A stretch of 64,000 nt of DNA from Anderseniella sp. Alg231-50 (GCF_900149695.1 NZ_LT703004.1:496001-560000), one strand, 5' to 3'. Shown: positions 35,091 through 44,227, counted from the stretch's first letter. A program made the numbers and translations. The notes: generated by a model not told the origin, from the sequence alone.

Positions 35091-35921
35091 TCACATCTTG
35101 ATACGCGCCATCCGGTTGCGGACCGCCGCCACGACGCTCATGGCGGTGAGCGCGGATGATTTCGGATTTCCCGGCAACGGCTTGCCGTCAATCCTGAACT
35201 GCAATCTTCCAAATGTGCCTTCGACTTCAATCTCGTGAATGTTCTCGATTATTGTCGGATCGGCCACCAGTTCGACCCGGGTCTCATCCAGGCCCGACCC
35301 GGCAAGGGCCACGGTTGCCGCAACATTGGCATTTTTGGGATAGCGTAGCGCGGCCTCGCGCGCGGAGCCGGAAAAATGGCATGCCGGCCCATCAAGGTTG
35401 TCCAGATCGATCGCATCTTCTGCCGGCGAACCCTTCCAGCCTTGTGGAGGTTTCCGGCCCCGGTACACGATACGGTCAATATCGCCGACCTTGGCCGCCG
35501 CAATAGCATCAATCGCACCAATCGCACCCGACACCAGCTGCAGCCGTGATCCGCCCGCTTGTGCAGCACTGCTCAACCTGTCTGCCAATTCGGGCTGGGC
35601 CAGCGCACCGTTAGACGTGCACATCAGGTCAATGCCGCGCTGCAGGACCGCCGGCCCGTACTCAGCGAGCGCGGCGTGTCCGGCGCATTCAATCACCAGA
35701 TCAGTATCACCGGGAATATCATCCACCGTATTGATCGGCTTCACGCCAGCCCCAAGCGCGTCGACTGCCGCGTTGTCGCGACCTTGGCGGCACAGCACGC
35801 AAGCTACGACCACATCAGAGTCTTCCGACAGCTTGGCCGACACATAGGATGCGATCGCACCGAACCCGATAACAACGATATTCATCACCTGCACCCGCTT
35901 CCCGATCACCTGGCCGACCAT
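35091..35921 (-). CDS. nadX: L-aspartate dehydrogenase
   Basis: A 276-residue NAD(P)-dependent aspartate dehydrogenase that interconverts aspartate with oxaloacetate and ammonia (or iminoaspartate). The N-terminal Rossmann motif is VVIGFGAIASYV; family signatures SGAIGAIDAIAAAKVGDI, RKPPQGWKG, YPKNANVAATVALAG and NPKSSALTAMSVVAAVRN are all present. Its ATG overlaps the stop of bhcD (TGATG), so it is the last gene of the bhc operon; a Met 12 codons in is an alternative start closer to the fold. In this setting it could replenish aspartate as amino donor or release oxaloacetate, rather than feed NAD synthesis. The symbol follows the family. Confidence 0.85.
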   Translation of the reverse strand: MVGQVIGKRVQVMNIVVIGFGAIASYVSAKLSEDSDVVVACVLCRQGRDNAAVDALGAGVKPINTVDDIPGDTDLVIECAGHAALAEYGPAVLQRGIDLMCTSNGALAQPELADRLSSAAQAGGSRLQLVSGAIGAIDAIAAAKVGDIDRIVYRGRKPPQGWKGSPAEDAIDLDNLDGPACHFSGSAREAALRYPKNANVAATVALAGSGLDETRVELVADPTIIENIHEIEVEGTFGRLQFRIDGKPLPGNPKSSALTAMSVVAAVRNRMARIKM

Positions 35922-36886
35922 CAGAGCTGGACACGCTGAGCCTTGCCGTTCTCATCTGCAAGCCTCGCGGCAACCGAGGCCACCGCCAGATCCTGAAGCC
36001 CGACACCGGTACCGTCAAACAGTGTAATTTCGGTATCGGATGATCTGCCTGCATGAGTGCCGTTTATAACGTCGCCGATGGCCGTGATGTCATCTTCACC
36101 GATCAGTCCCTGGGAGATAGCGTGCTGGGTCTCGCCGATCGTCGTCGACTGCGCGATCTCGTCGGTGAACACGGTCGCCGCCGCAACCAGCGCAGGATCC
36201 GCCTCCTGCTTGCCTTTGGTGTCGGTGCCCATGCAGGCCAGATGCGTGCCCGGCTTGATCCAGTCTTTCATCATCAGCGGTTCATGGGCCGAGGTAATCG
36301 AGATGATCACATCCGCTTCAGCACCAAGCTGCTCGCGCTCGACCGCCTCAAACGGCAGGCCGATTTCTTCTGCCACGGCGCCAAGCCCCGGCAACATCTC
36401 GGGATGAAAGTTCCACGCCACGACCTTTTCAAAATCGCGCTGTTCGGCCGCCGCCCTGAGCTGGAACCCGGCCTGATGACCGGCACCGACCATGCCGAGC
36501 ACCCTGGCGTCCTTGCGTGCCAGGTGGGCAATCGAAACCGAACTGGCGGCTGCGGTGCGTATGGCAGTGAGATAATTGCCACCGACCAGCGCATGTAATT
36601 GACCGGTGTCAGGATCGAACAGAAACACTGTCGACTGGTGGTTGGTCAGCCCCTTGTCCAGGTTACCGGGCCAGTATCCGCCGGACTTGAGGCCCAGCAC
36701 CAGACCGGCCCGGTCAAAGCCGGACTTGAAACCATACAAGGCATCGGCATGGCCAATTGCCTCACGGATGACCGGGAAATTGTAGGCATCGCCGCTGGCC
36801 ATGGCGGAAAACACACTCTCGACCGCTGCAAAAGCGTCGCCACGCCCCACTACCGCCTGGCAGGTTTCTTCGGAAACAATGAGCAT
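35921..36886 (-). CDS. bhcD: Iminosuccinate reductase (ornithine cyclodeaminase/mu-crystallin family)
   Basis: A 321-residue OCD/mu-crystallin-family enzyme. In the beta-hydroxyaspartate cycle it reduces iminosuccinate to L-aspartate with NADH, closing the amino-donor loop. Visible features are GFKSGFDRAGLVLGLKSGGYWPGN, RTAAASSVSIAHLA, the nucleotide motif GMVGAGHQAG and LFDGTGVGLQDLAVA with the family's catalytic Asp. It sits 11 bases after bhcC and directly before the aspartate dehydrogenase gene. The gene order supports BhcD over ornithine cyclodeaminase. Confidence 0.9.
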   Translation of the reverse strand: MLIVSEETCQAVVGRGDAFAAVESVFSAMASGDAYNFPVIREAIGHADALYGFKSGFDRAGLVLGLKSGGYWPGNLDKGLTNHQSTVFLFDPDTGQLHALVGGNYLTAIRTAAASSVSIAHLARKDARVLGMVGAGHQAGFQLRAAAEQRDFEKVVAWNFHPEMLPGLGAVAEEIGLPFEAVEREQLGAEADVIISITSAHEPLMMKDWIKPGTHLACMGTDTKGKQEADPALVAAATVFTDEIAQSTTIGETQHAISQGLIGEDDITAIGDVINGTHAGRSSDTEITLFDGTGVGLQDLAVASVAARLADENGKAQRVQL

Positions 36887-36897
36887 TGATCTGTTCC

Positions 36898-38061
36898 TCA
36901 GTACGCCAGGCCGCGCGCGGTGACCGGCCAGACCGTTTCAACCTTGCCGTTCCTCACGCCAACGTACCAGTCGTGTACATTGCAGGTCGGATCACAGTGT
37001 CCGGGAACCAGTTTCAGCTTGTCGTTCACTTTCAGCTTGCCGTCCGGATCCGCTATGACACCGTGTTCGTCAGAGCACTTGACGTACTCCACATCGGTGC
37101 GCCCGAAAATGACCGGCAGGCCACTGTCCACCGACTGCGCCTTGAGCCCTGCGTCACAGATCGCCTTGTCGGCCTTGGCGTGGCTCATGACGGATGTCAG
37201 GATGAACAGTGCGTTCTCCCACTCTCCCTGGTCGATGCGATTACCGTCCTTGTCCAGGATACGGCCGTAGTCTGCATCCATGAACGCGTAGGAACCGCAC
37301 TGGAGCTCGTTGTAAACGCCTGAGGCACCCTCGAAATAGTAAGAGCCCGTGCCGCCGCCGCCGACGATATCGCAGTCAAGGCCTTCGGCCTTCAGCGCAG
37401 TGACGGCATCAGCGACCATGGCAATGGCGATGTCGATCTTCTGCTTGCGGTCATCATAGTCATCCATGTGCTGCATGGCGCCCTGGTATGCCTGGATGCC
37501 GGTGAACTTCAGCCCGTCGGCGGCAGCGATCGCCTTGGCAATCGCCACCACTTCCGGTGTTGTCGTAACACCGCAACGCCCTGCCCCGCAGTCTATCTCG
37601 ACCAGGCATTCGATCTCGGTGCCGTGCCTCACTGCCGCAGCAGACAGGTCGGCCACATTGTCTATGTCATCGACGCAGCAAATGGTGCGTGCGCCGAGCT
37701 TGGGAATGCAGGCCAGCCTGTCGATCTTGGCCGGATCGCGCACCTGGTTTGAGACCAGCACATCCTTGATGCCACCGCGGGCGAAACTCTCCGCTTCGCT
37801 GACCTTCTGGCAGCAGACACCGCAGCTGCCGCCCAGCTTTTCCTGCAGCAGCGCCACGTCGACGGATTTGTGCATCTTGCCGTGCACGCGGTGACGCACG
37901 CCCATCTCCTTGGCCAAGTTGCCCATCTTGATAACATTCCGCTCCAGCGCATCCAGATCGACGACCAGGCACGGGGTCTGGATGTCCGCTTCGTCCATGC
38001 CAACGGCAGCCGGGACGTTGTAGCCGACTTCAAGCCCTTCAATTTTGTTCATCAAGCTCAT
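36898..38061 (-). CDS. bhcC: beta-Hydroxyaspartate aldolase
   Basis: A 387-residue fold-type III PLP enzyme of the D-threonine aldolase/D-serine dehydratase family. It condenses glycine and glyoxylate to beta-hydroxyaspartate. The likely PLP lysine is K62 in RHRVHGKMHKS; the metal-binding His-Cys-Asp segment is in PGHCDPTCNVHDW near the C-terminus. QTPCLVVDLDALERN is the typical family opening. The ATG at 38061 has a GGGAG site about eight bases upstream; an open frame continues to 38094 without support. It lies between bhcB and bhcD. Confidence 0.91.
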   Translation of the reverse strand: MSLMNKIEGLEVGYNVPAAVGMDEADIQTPCLVVDLDALERNVIKMGNLAKEMGVRHRVHGKMHKSVDVALLQEKLGGSCGVCCQKVSEAESFARGGIKDVLVSNQVRDPAKIDRLACIPKLGARTICCVDDIDNVADLSAAAVRHGTEIECLVEIDCGAGRCGVTTTPEVVAIAKAIAAADGLKFTGIQAYQGAMQHMDDYDDRKQKIDIAIAMVADAVTALKAEGLDCDIVGGGGTGSYYFEGASGVYNELQCGSYAFMDADYGRILDKDGNRIDQGEWENALFILTSVMSHAKADKAICDAGLKAQSVDSGLPVIFGRTDVEYVKCSDEHGVIADPDGKLKVNDKLKLVPGHCDPTCNVHDWYVGVRNGKVETVWPVTARGLAY

Positions 38062-38090
38062 GACATTTCTCCCTTCTAGGAATTGGCGGT

Positions 38091-39068
38091 TCAACTTTGA
38101 TCCTGCAGCCAGGGCAACTTGTTGAGATCGACATTGCCGCCGGTAATGATGACACCGACACGCTTGCCTTCAAACACGTCGCGGTTCTTCAAGATCACCG
38201 CCAGCGGCACGGCACACGACGGTTCGATCACAATCTTCATGCGCTGCCAGGTCAGGTACATCGCATCGATGATCTCCTGTTCCGTCGCCAGCAGAATGTC
38301 CTCAACGTGGTTCGACACGAAATGCCAGGTCAGCTCCTTCAACGGCACCTTGAGACCATCGGCAACGGTTTGCGGGGCGTCGTCGGCAATAATGTGACCG
38401 GCCTTGAACGAGCGATAGGCATCATCGGCATTGAGCGGTTCGGCTGCATAAATCTTTGTGCCCGGTGAAATGTGTGACAGCGTCAGACACGAACCGGAAA
38501 TCATGCCGCCGCCACCAATCGGCGCCACGACGGCATCAAGCTCTGTAATATCCTCAACCAGTTCTTTCGAACACGTGGCCTGACCGGCGATGACGCGGGG
38601 ATCGTTGTAGGGGTGGACGAATTCTGCGCCTGACGCAGCAACAACCTCGGCAAAAACCGCCTCGCGCGACGATGTACTGGGCTCGCATTCAACCACGGTT
38701 CCACCATAACCGCGTACGGCCGCCTTCTTGGCGTCAGGTGCCGTCCGGGGCATCACAACCGTCACCGGAATACCACGCCTGCCGGCGGCATAACTCAGCG
38801 ACAGGGCATGGTTGCCCGACGAGTGCGTCGCCACGCCCTTCTTTGCCGTCTCGTCGTCCAGGCCAAACACGGCATTGGACGCGCCGCGCACCTTGAACGC
38901 GCCGGCCTTCTGGAAGTTCTCACACTTGAAGAACAGTTGCGCGCCGGTCAGCTCATTGAAATAGCTCGACGTCAGAACCGGCGTGCGGTGGATATAGGGC
39001 TCGATCCGGGCATGGGCGGCGATGACGTCTTCATAGCTTGGAATGGTCAGGTGGGACATATCGTTCAT
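38091..39068 (-). CDS. bhcB: beta-Hydroxyaspartate dehydratase
   Basis: A 325-residue fold-type II PLP enzyme of the threonine/serine dehydratase family. It removes water from beta-hydroxyaspartate to give iminosuccinate. The PLP lysine is K59 in GAFKVRGA; SSGNHALSL and the phosphate-binding GGGGMISG are present. The ATG at 39068 has a GAGGA site five bases upstream. It lies seven bases after the aminotransferase stop and 29 bases before bhcC, in the canonical bhcABCD order. Confidence 0.91.
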   Translation of the reverse strand: MNDMSHLTIPSYEDVIAAHARIEPYIHRTPVLTSSYFNELTGAQLFFKCENFQKAGAFKVRGASNAVFGLDDETAKKGVATHSSGNHALSLSYAAGRRGIPVTVVMPRTAPDAKKAAVRGYGGTVVECEPSTSSREAVFAEVVAASGAEFVHPYNDPRVIAGQATCSKELVEDITELDAVVAPIGGGGMISGSCLTLSHISPGTKIYAAEPLNADDAYRSFKAGHIIADDAPQTVADGLKVPLKELTWHFVSNHVEDILLATEQEIIDAMYLTWQRMKIVIEPSCAVPLAVILKNRDVFEGKRVGVIITGGNVDLNKLPWLQDQS

Positions 39069-39075
39069 GGTATCC

Positions 39076-40266
39076 TCACGCAGCTTGCAGTTGCGGGCGG
39101 CGGGCGGTTGCACGGTAGTAGTTCTGCGCGGCCGCGACACCAGCGCCCGGTTCAATCGGGTAATCCAGGTCTTTCATCGCCATTTCGATTGCAGCGATCC
39201 CTGACAATGCCATGACATCGGTCATCGAGCCAAGGTGGCCGATGCGAAACGCCCTGTTGGCCATTTCACCAAGTCCGATACCAAACGACACGCCGTAGAC
39301 GTCGAACGCATGGTCGGTGAGCACATTGCTGTCAAACCCGTCGGGAACGTAAACCGCACTGACCGTGTCCGAATACAGGTCCGGGCTCTTTGCGCACAAG
39401 CGCAAACCCCATGCCCTGACCGCTTCACGCACCCCTTCGGCAATCCGGTAGTGGCGGGCAAAAACATTGTCCAGGCCCTCTTCAAACAGCATGTCGAGGC
39501 TCTCGCGAAGCCCATACATGATCTGCAAGGGCGGCGTGTAGGGATAGCCGCCCTTGGCATTGGCACCGGCCATGTCGCGAAAGTCGAAATAGCAGCGTGG
39601 GCAGGTGGCCGTCTCACATGCCGCCAGTGCCTTCTGACTGACCCCGACAATGGCCATGCCCGTCGCGAGCATGAAGCCCTTCTGCGAACCGGAGACGGCG
39701 AGATCGACACCCCATTCGTCCATGCGGAAATCCATGGATGCCAGCGAGCTGACGCAGTCGACATACAGCATGGCGGGATGATCAGTCTCATCCATCGCCT
39801 TGCGGACAGCGCCAATGTCACTGCGTACACCGGTTGCAGTTTCATTGTGGGTAACAAGGACCGCCTTGATCTGGTGATCCTTATCCGCAGCCAGACGCTG
39901 GCCGTAAAGGTCGGCGGGGGCGCCGGTGCCCCACTCACATTCGATCACCTCGACATCGAGATTGTGGCGTTGGCACAGGTCTATCCAGCGATGAGAAAAC
40001 ATCCCGAAGCGGGCGACAAGCACCTTGTCCCCGGGAGACAGGGTGTTGGTGATCGCCGCCTCCCAGCCGCCGGTACCGCTGCCGGGAAACGAAATCACCT
40101 GGCCTGTCCGGGTTTTGAAAACCTTCTTCAGATCCGCTAGGACCGGCGATAGCAGTTCTACAAAATCAGGCGCGCGATGATCCATCGACTGTATGCTCAT
40201 GGCATAGCGCAAACGATCCGGTATGTTGGTCGGACCTGGTATGAAGACGGGGTTCTGGCCAGTCAT
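39076..40266 (-). CDS. bhcA: Aspartate-glyoxylate aminotransferase
   Basis: A 396-residue class V PLP aminotransferase of the alanine-glyoxylate/serine-glyoxylate type. It transfers the amino group of aspartate to glyoxylate, making glycine and oxaloacetate, the net product of the cycle. The PLP lysine is K196 in VSGSQKGFMLATG; FIPGPTNIPDRLR and FPGSGTGGWEAAI are typical. A GGAGGAAG site precedes the ATG. It is the first gene of the operon, divergent from bhcR. Confidence 0.92.
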   Translation of the reverse strand: MTGQNPVFIPGPTNIPDRLRYAMSIQSMDHRAPDFVELLSPVLADLKKVFKTRTGQVISFPGSGTGGWEAAITNTLSPGDKVLVARFGMFSHRWIDLCQRHNLDVEVIECEWGTGAPADLYGQRLAADKDHQIKAVLVTHNETATGVRSDIGAVRKAMDETDHPAMLYVDCVSSLASMDFRMDEWGVDLAVSGSQKGFMLATGMAIVGVSQKALAACETATCPRCYFDFRDMAGANAKGGYPYTPPLQIMYGLRESLDMLFEEGLDNVFARHYRIAEGVREAVRAWGLRLCAKSPDLYSDTVSAVYVPDGFDSNVLTDHAFDVYGVSFGIGLGEMANRAFRIGHLGSMTDVMALSGIAAIEMAMKDLDYPIEPGAGVAAAQNYYRATARRPQLQAA

Positions 40267-40332
40267 GTCGCTTCCTCCACTTGATCATGATTACACTGAC
40301 TATACATGGATCCGATATAATTTCAATTTTTC

Positions 40333-40437
40333 TGGAAAAACATTTCATTTTACGTATAAAAATATAAAATATTGATTTTTAACGATTAATAATTTTTCGA
40401 ATTCGATTTTTTGATTTTATTTGAAATTTTTTTTCAA
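40333..40437. promoter_or_regulatory. AT-rich bhcA-bhcR intergenic region with candidate operators
   Basis: This 220-base divergent promoter region is far richer in A/T than its surroundings. Symmetric elements in it are TGGAAA and ATTTCA at 40333-40347, similar in layout to IclR-type operators; the 10-base palindrome TCGAATTCGA at 40397-40406; and arms TTGAAA and TTTCAA with a 5-base spacer at 40421-40437. BhcR is known to bind the bhc promoter and to respond to glyoxylate; which element is used here cannot be decided by eye. Confidence 0.5.
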
Positions 40438-40486
40438 TCACGTAACCTGAAAGCATCCGATTGTGCAGGCATCAGGAGACGGTAAA

Positions 40487-41317
40487 TTGACTGAACAAAC
40501 CACCCGGACACGCGGCAGGCCGCGGTCGCTGTCACCAGATACCAATGCGGCAACAGTCCAGGCGCTCGACCGGGGTCTTCAACTGCTCGTCATCGTGGCC
40601 AAGGAAAGCAAGACAACGCTGACCGAACTGGCGTTGCGCGTCGGCATGCCGGCCTCGACCGCCCACCGCCTGCTGGTAACCCTGCAAAGGCGGGGATTTG
40701 TTGATTTTGATGAATCCACCCAGGAATGGATGATCGGCATCGAGGCATTCCGGATCGGCAGTGCCTTTGTTCAGCGCACCAGCCTGGTTGAAGCCGGGCG
40801 CGACGTCATGCGCCGGCTCATGGAGGAAACCGGCGAGACGGCCAATCTGGGCATCGCAGATGACGGCGATGTGGTGTTCATCAGCCAGATCGAGACGCCA
40901 AATCCGATCCGGGCATTCTTCAGTGTCGGAACCCGTGGACCGATGCATTGTTCAGGCATAGGCAAGGCGCTGCTGGCCGAAATGCCGCGGAGCAAGGTTG
41001 AACAGGTTTTGCAGAAAAAGGGACTTGAGGAGTTCACCTCCAAGACCCTGACGTCACCGGACGCGTTGTTTGCAGACCTTGAAGCCACGCGCGCGCGCGG
41101 CTGGTCCTACGACGATGAAGAACGACATTACGGCATGCGGTGCATTGCAGCCCCGATCCACAATTTCCACGGTGAAGCCATAGCCGGTATTTCCATCTCC
41201 GGCCCGGCGGCCCGGCTGCCGGACGACGTGATCCGCGAACTCGGCCCGAAGGTCAAAAGAGCCGCAACTGGAGTGACCAAGTTGCTGGGAGGCAGGGGTT
41301 CGCCGCCAACTGACTGA
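40487..41317 (+). CDS. bhcR: IclR-family regulator of the beta-hydroxyaspartate cycle
   Basis: A 276-residue IclR protein: winged helix (TLTELALRVGMPASTAHRLLVTLQRRGFVDFD) followed by the effector domain with FFSVGTRGPMHCSGIGKALLAEM and GMRCIAAPIHNFHGEAIAGISISGPAARL. It is divergent from bhcA, the position of BhcR, which represses or activates the bhc operon in response to glyoxylate. The TTG start at 40487 has AGGAGA seven bases upstream; a GTG at 40463 in the same frame is less likely. The N-terminus is Arg-rich (TRGRPRS). Confidence 0.88.
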   Translation: MTEQTTRTRGRPRSLSPDTNAATVQALDRGLQLLVIVAKESKTTLTELALRVGMPASTAHRLLVTLQRRGFVDFDESTQEWMIGIEAFRIGSAFVQRTSLVEAGRDVMRRLMEETGETANLGIADDGDVVFISQIETPNPIRAFFSVGTRGPMHCSGIGKALLAEMPRSKVEQVLQKKGLEEFTSKTLTSPDALFADLEATRARGWSYDDEERHYGMRCIAAPIHNFHGEAIAGISISGPAARLPDDVIRELGPKVKRAATGVTKLLGGRGSPPTD

Positions 41318-41368
41318 CAACTCAGCAGTGGCAAGGGAACCGCATCGGAACACAGAGAGGAGATGAAC

Positions 41369-42241
41369 ATGAAAATTGGCCTGATTGGCGCCGGTCTCAT
41401 GGGGCACGGCATGGGCGTAAACATGCTGGCTGCGGGCCATGAGCTTCATGTCGTGGCGCATCGCAATCGTGAGCCGATCGAGGACCTTGTATCCAGAGGC
41501 GCGCTTGAAGCCTCCTCACCGGCCGCTATGGTTGCGCTGGTTGATGTCGTGGTGCTGTGCGTCACCGGCACCCCTGCTGCTTGCAAGGTCATTGAGGAAA
41601 TCACACCGGTACTCAGGCCCGGCATGCTGGTCATCGATACGACAACCAACACGTCCGGCGGCCCCGAAAAAATCAATTCGATCCTGACCAGGCTGGACGT
41701 AACCTATGTGGAAGCACCGGTGACAGGTGGAGCGCAGCAGGCGCGCGAGGGTGTGCTCGGCGCCATTGTCGGCTGTGACGGGGAGTTGTCCGACAAGGCA
41801 CGCGGTGTACTCTCTTGTTTTTGCAGGCAGGTTGAACAGTTCGGGCCGGCCGGCGCCGGCGCGCGCGCCAAGCTGGTCAGCAATTTTCTGGCACTCGGGA
41901 CTGCGGCACTTGTTATCGAAACTTTCCGGAAGGCGAGAGCGCTCGGTGTCGACTGGCAAAAGCTGTACGAGCTGGCGCAGCACGGTTCGGGTAAATCGGT
42001 CGGGCTTGACCGCATTGCGGGCGGAGCGGTTGCGGGAGATTTCAAGGGATACAAATTCTCCATCGACAACAGCGTCAAGGACCTTTCGTATTTCACCGAG
42101 CTGGCAGAAAACAACTCATGCAATTCCGACCTGGTTGCGGCGTTACTCGAGGTGTTCTCCAGTGCAGCATCGCACGGCCACGGCAGCCGCATGATAAGCG
42201 AACTGCTTGACCCTGCCCTGGGAAGCGAAAGTTCAAGCTGA
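41369..42241 (+). CDS. beta-Hydroxyacid dehydrogenase (tartronate semialdehyde reductase-like)
   Basis: A 290-residue 3-hydroxyisobutyrate-dehydrogenase-family oxidoreductase. The cofactor motif is IGLIGAGLMGHGMG, the substrate-binding segment is DTTTNTSGGPEKI with EAPVTGGAQQAREG, and the catalytic Lys is in ARAKLVSNFLALG. The Arg in AHRN after the second strand suggests NADP(H). Its place directly after bhcR suggests a role in glyoxylate-derived C3 metabolism, for example tartronate semialdehyde reduction, but this is inferred. Start 41369 has AGAGGAG six bases upstream; the ATG two codons earlier abuts that site. Confidence 0.83.
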   Translation: MKIGLIGAGLMGHGMGVNMLAAGHELHVVAHRNREPIEDLVSRGALEASSPAAMVALVDVVVLCVTGTPAACKVIEEITPVLRPGMLVIDTTTNTSGGPEKINSILTRLDVTYVEAPVTGGAQQAREGVLGAIVGCDGELSDKARGVLSCFCRQVEQFGPAGAGARAKLVSNFLALGTAALVIETFRKARALGVDWQKLYELAQHGSGKSVGLDRIAGGAVAGDFKGYKFSIDNSVKDLSYFTELAENNSCNSDLVAALLEVFSSAASHGHGSRMISELLDPALGSESSS

Positions 42242-42373
42242 CCCGATCAGCCGGGTAATTGCCCCTCACCCTGAGGTGCTTTGACACAGCGCCGGTGCGT
42301 GCAATCGGGAACGCTGCAGCCTATCTTGCAAGAGAGTAACCCGACGCCATGACGACTTGGGAGATGGCCGAAC

Positions 42374-42838
42374 ATGTACGCAACCGGCGTGACCGCAACC
42401 GAACTGCCCGAACACAGCCTTCTGGGCGAGCGTGTTGCTGCAACCGACTTCCTGGACTGTTACTGCGTGGCATCGGATCTGTCACCGCGCCGGGCTGCCG
42501 AAGTGATCACCGACTTTCCCGGATGGGCCCGGTTTCTTCTGCACATCCGCCGGATTGTGACCTCGCCGTTCGGGCTTTCGAATGACGGCCCGGCGGCACC
42601 GGACAAGGTCGGGGTGTTTCCGGTGGAAACCGAAACCGGCCGCGAACTGATTGCCGGGTTCAACGACAAGCACCTGGATTTCCGGGTCTCTGTCGTGTCG
42701 CAGAACGGCCGTGTGTTTCTGGCGACCTGGGTGCATCCACACAACATTGGCGGCTGGCTCTATCTGAAAACAATCCTGCCGTTCCACATCCTGATCGCGC
42801 GGGATGCACTGGCACGGGTCGGGGCTCTGCACTCCTAG
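42374..42838 (+). CDS. DUF2867-like protein
   Basis: A 154-residue protein resembling DUF2867, a START-like ligand-binding family. Features are FLDCYCVASDLSPRRAAEVITDFPGWARFLLHIRRIV, a central GVFPVETETGRELIAGFNDKHLDFRVSV, and a C-terminal THVH-like segment ATWVHPHNIGG. There is no signal peptide. GGGAG lies nine bases before the ATG. It stands between the beta-hydroxyacid dehydrogenase and a convergent MOSC gene. The function is unknown. Confidence 0.72.
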   Translation: MYATGVTATELPEHSLLGERVAATDFLDCYCVASDLSPRRAAEVITDFPGWARFLLHIRRIVTSPFGLSNDGPAAPDKVGVFPVETETGRELIAGFNDKHLDFRVSVVSQNGRVFLATWVHPHNIGGWLYLKTILPFHILIARDALARVGALHS

Positions 42839-42966
42839 GAAAAAATCAGCAACGTGATGGCATCAGATGTGCGCATGCTGGTTCCCTGCTTGATGGCATG
42901 AATCAGACCTGGCTCCCAAGCTATTGTTCTGGAAGGATTTTATCCAAAAACTCGCACGCGTTGCAA

Positions 42967-43668
42967 TCATGTTCCCAGCAATCTGGAATCCGTATTCTCC
43001 GTAAATCCGGACTGGCTCTTTTTCTCAAAAGCCTGTCTCCAGTTGGCTGAAAGAGCCGGTAACCGTGACAATTCCAGCGCGTCAGCAACGGCGAGATTCG
43101 GATCAAACCTGGCTGTGATGAGCCGTTTCAGCATCCACTCCGGATTGCTGCGGTCGAGGAGTTTCATGTCGTCACCCGCAGCAACGACGCCATTTTTCAG
43201 AACGCGGTAATACCACCCGGTACAGGCGGTTTTCTGAAACTGCGCCGCCATTGCCCTAATGCCGGTATGCTCATTCAGCTTCCAGCACGGCTGGCGTCCC
43301 TGGCAGACCTGCACCCGCGCCGTTCCCAGGCTTAAAATGTCACCCAGGCAAAGATTGTCTTCATGCAGGCCGGTTGTGGAAATGTTCTCGCCGAAACAAC
43401 CTGGCACGAACTGGTCTCCCTGTTCCGGAAACATCCCGCGCCAGAATTCCATGTGCTCGGATGCATAGTGATGAACGGCTTTCTCAGGTCCGCCATGAAC
43501 CTTCAGATCTGCCTGCCGGTCATCCACAAAACCATTTTCTTCCAGGCGCAATGCCGCTTCAGCCAATTGCTTGTTGATGGCCGACGGCGCTTTTCCCGGC
43601 CAGCGGCTTTCAATCTTTCCGGTGAACAGAGCCAGGATCTTTCCGCGCGGTTCAGAAACACCGGACAT
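42967..43668 (-). CDS. MOSC domain protein (YiiM-like)
   Basis: A 233-residue MOSC-domain protein. The beta-strand core runs through KVHGGPEKAVHHYASEHMEFW, PGCFGENISTTGL and LGDILSLGTARVQVCQGRQPCWKLNEHTG, with the conserved Cys in the last. The family carries sulfur on this Cys for molybdenum cofactor or detoxification chemistry (YiiM reduces N-hydroxylated purines). The start codon follows the MarR stop codon directly, and its GAGGAGG ribosome site lies inside the MarR gene, so the two are coupled. Confidence 0.84.
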   Translation of the reverse strand: MSGVSEPRGKILALFTGKIESRWPGKAPSAINKQLAEAALRLEENGFVDDRQADLKVHGGPEKAVHHYASEHMEFWRGMFPEQGDQFVPGCFGENISTTGLHEDNLCLGDILSLGTARVQVCQGRQPCWKLNEHTGIRAMAAQFQKTACTGWYYRVLKNGVVAAGDDMKLLDRSNPEWMLKRLITARFDPNLAVADALELSRLPALSANWRQAFEKKSQSGFTENTDSRLLGT

Positions 43669-44220
43669 CTAGGCAGCCTCCTCGTGCTCATGACAGATCT
43701 TTGCACCATCGGCTTTTGTGAGCTGCTCGCCCAGGAGCATGCAGTAGCCGCCTGCCCCCTGCTTCTTGTGGTGACGGCATGACGCACAGATACCGAAGGC
43801 ACGCTTGCCTCTGGAGGCCAGGGCCTGGCGTACAAGTGCTTCCAGCCCATCAGCCAACCGGCTGACGGCGGCGTCATCCAGGTTCGATGCTGCTTCGTCG
43901 ACAATGGTCTTCCTGCTCAGAACGGCCATGCCGTCGTCCGTGACCGAATAGGAAATCCAGCGCTTGTCGACCGCCGAACGGATTTCTGAAATCAATCCCT
44001 TGCGGGCCAGGGCCTTCAGCGTTTGAGACACGGTGCCCCGGGTTGCGGCCATGAACTCGGCAACCTGCGACGGCGCCCTGGAAAACCGGTTCGCCCTGGC
44101 CAGGTAGGACAAGGCGACCCACTGGGTCGGGTTGATGTCGTCACTCCACTCATCAGCAGCACTGAGGCGGGCAATACGATCAATCAGGTCGCGGACGCGG
44201 TTTAGGTCATCTTGTGTCAT
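43669..44220 (-). CDS. MarR-family regulator with C-terminal Cys cluster
   Basis: A 183-residue winged-helix MarR protein (PTQWVALSYLARANRFSRAPSQVAEFMAATRGTVSQTLKALARKGLI). It is longer than a usual MarR. After residue 135 it has a four-Cys cluster: CASCRHHKKQGAGGYC, then a single Cys in KICHEHE. That arrangement could hold an iron-sulfur cluster, another metal, or act as a thiol switch. The ATG at 44220 is chosen because the upstream TTG in frame lies inside a long palindrome. It is co-transcribed with the MOSC gene and divergent from a secreted protein plus redoxin pair, suggesting control of redox functions. Confidence 0.84.
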   Translation of the reverse strand: MTQDDLNRVRDLIDRIARLSAADEWSDDINPTQWVALSYLARANRFSRAPSQVAEFMAATRGTVSQTLKALARKGLISEIRSAVDKRWISYSVTDDGMAVLSRKTIVDEAASNLDDAAVSRLADGLEALVRQALASRGKRAFGICASCRHHKKQGAGGYCMLLGEQLTKADGAKICHEHEEAA

Positions 44221-44227
44221 GCCAATA

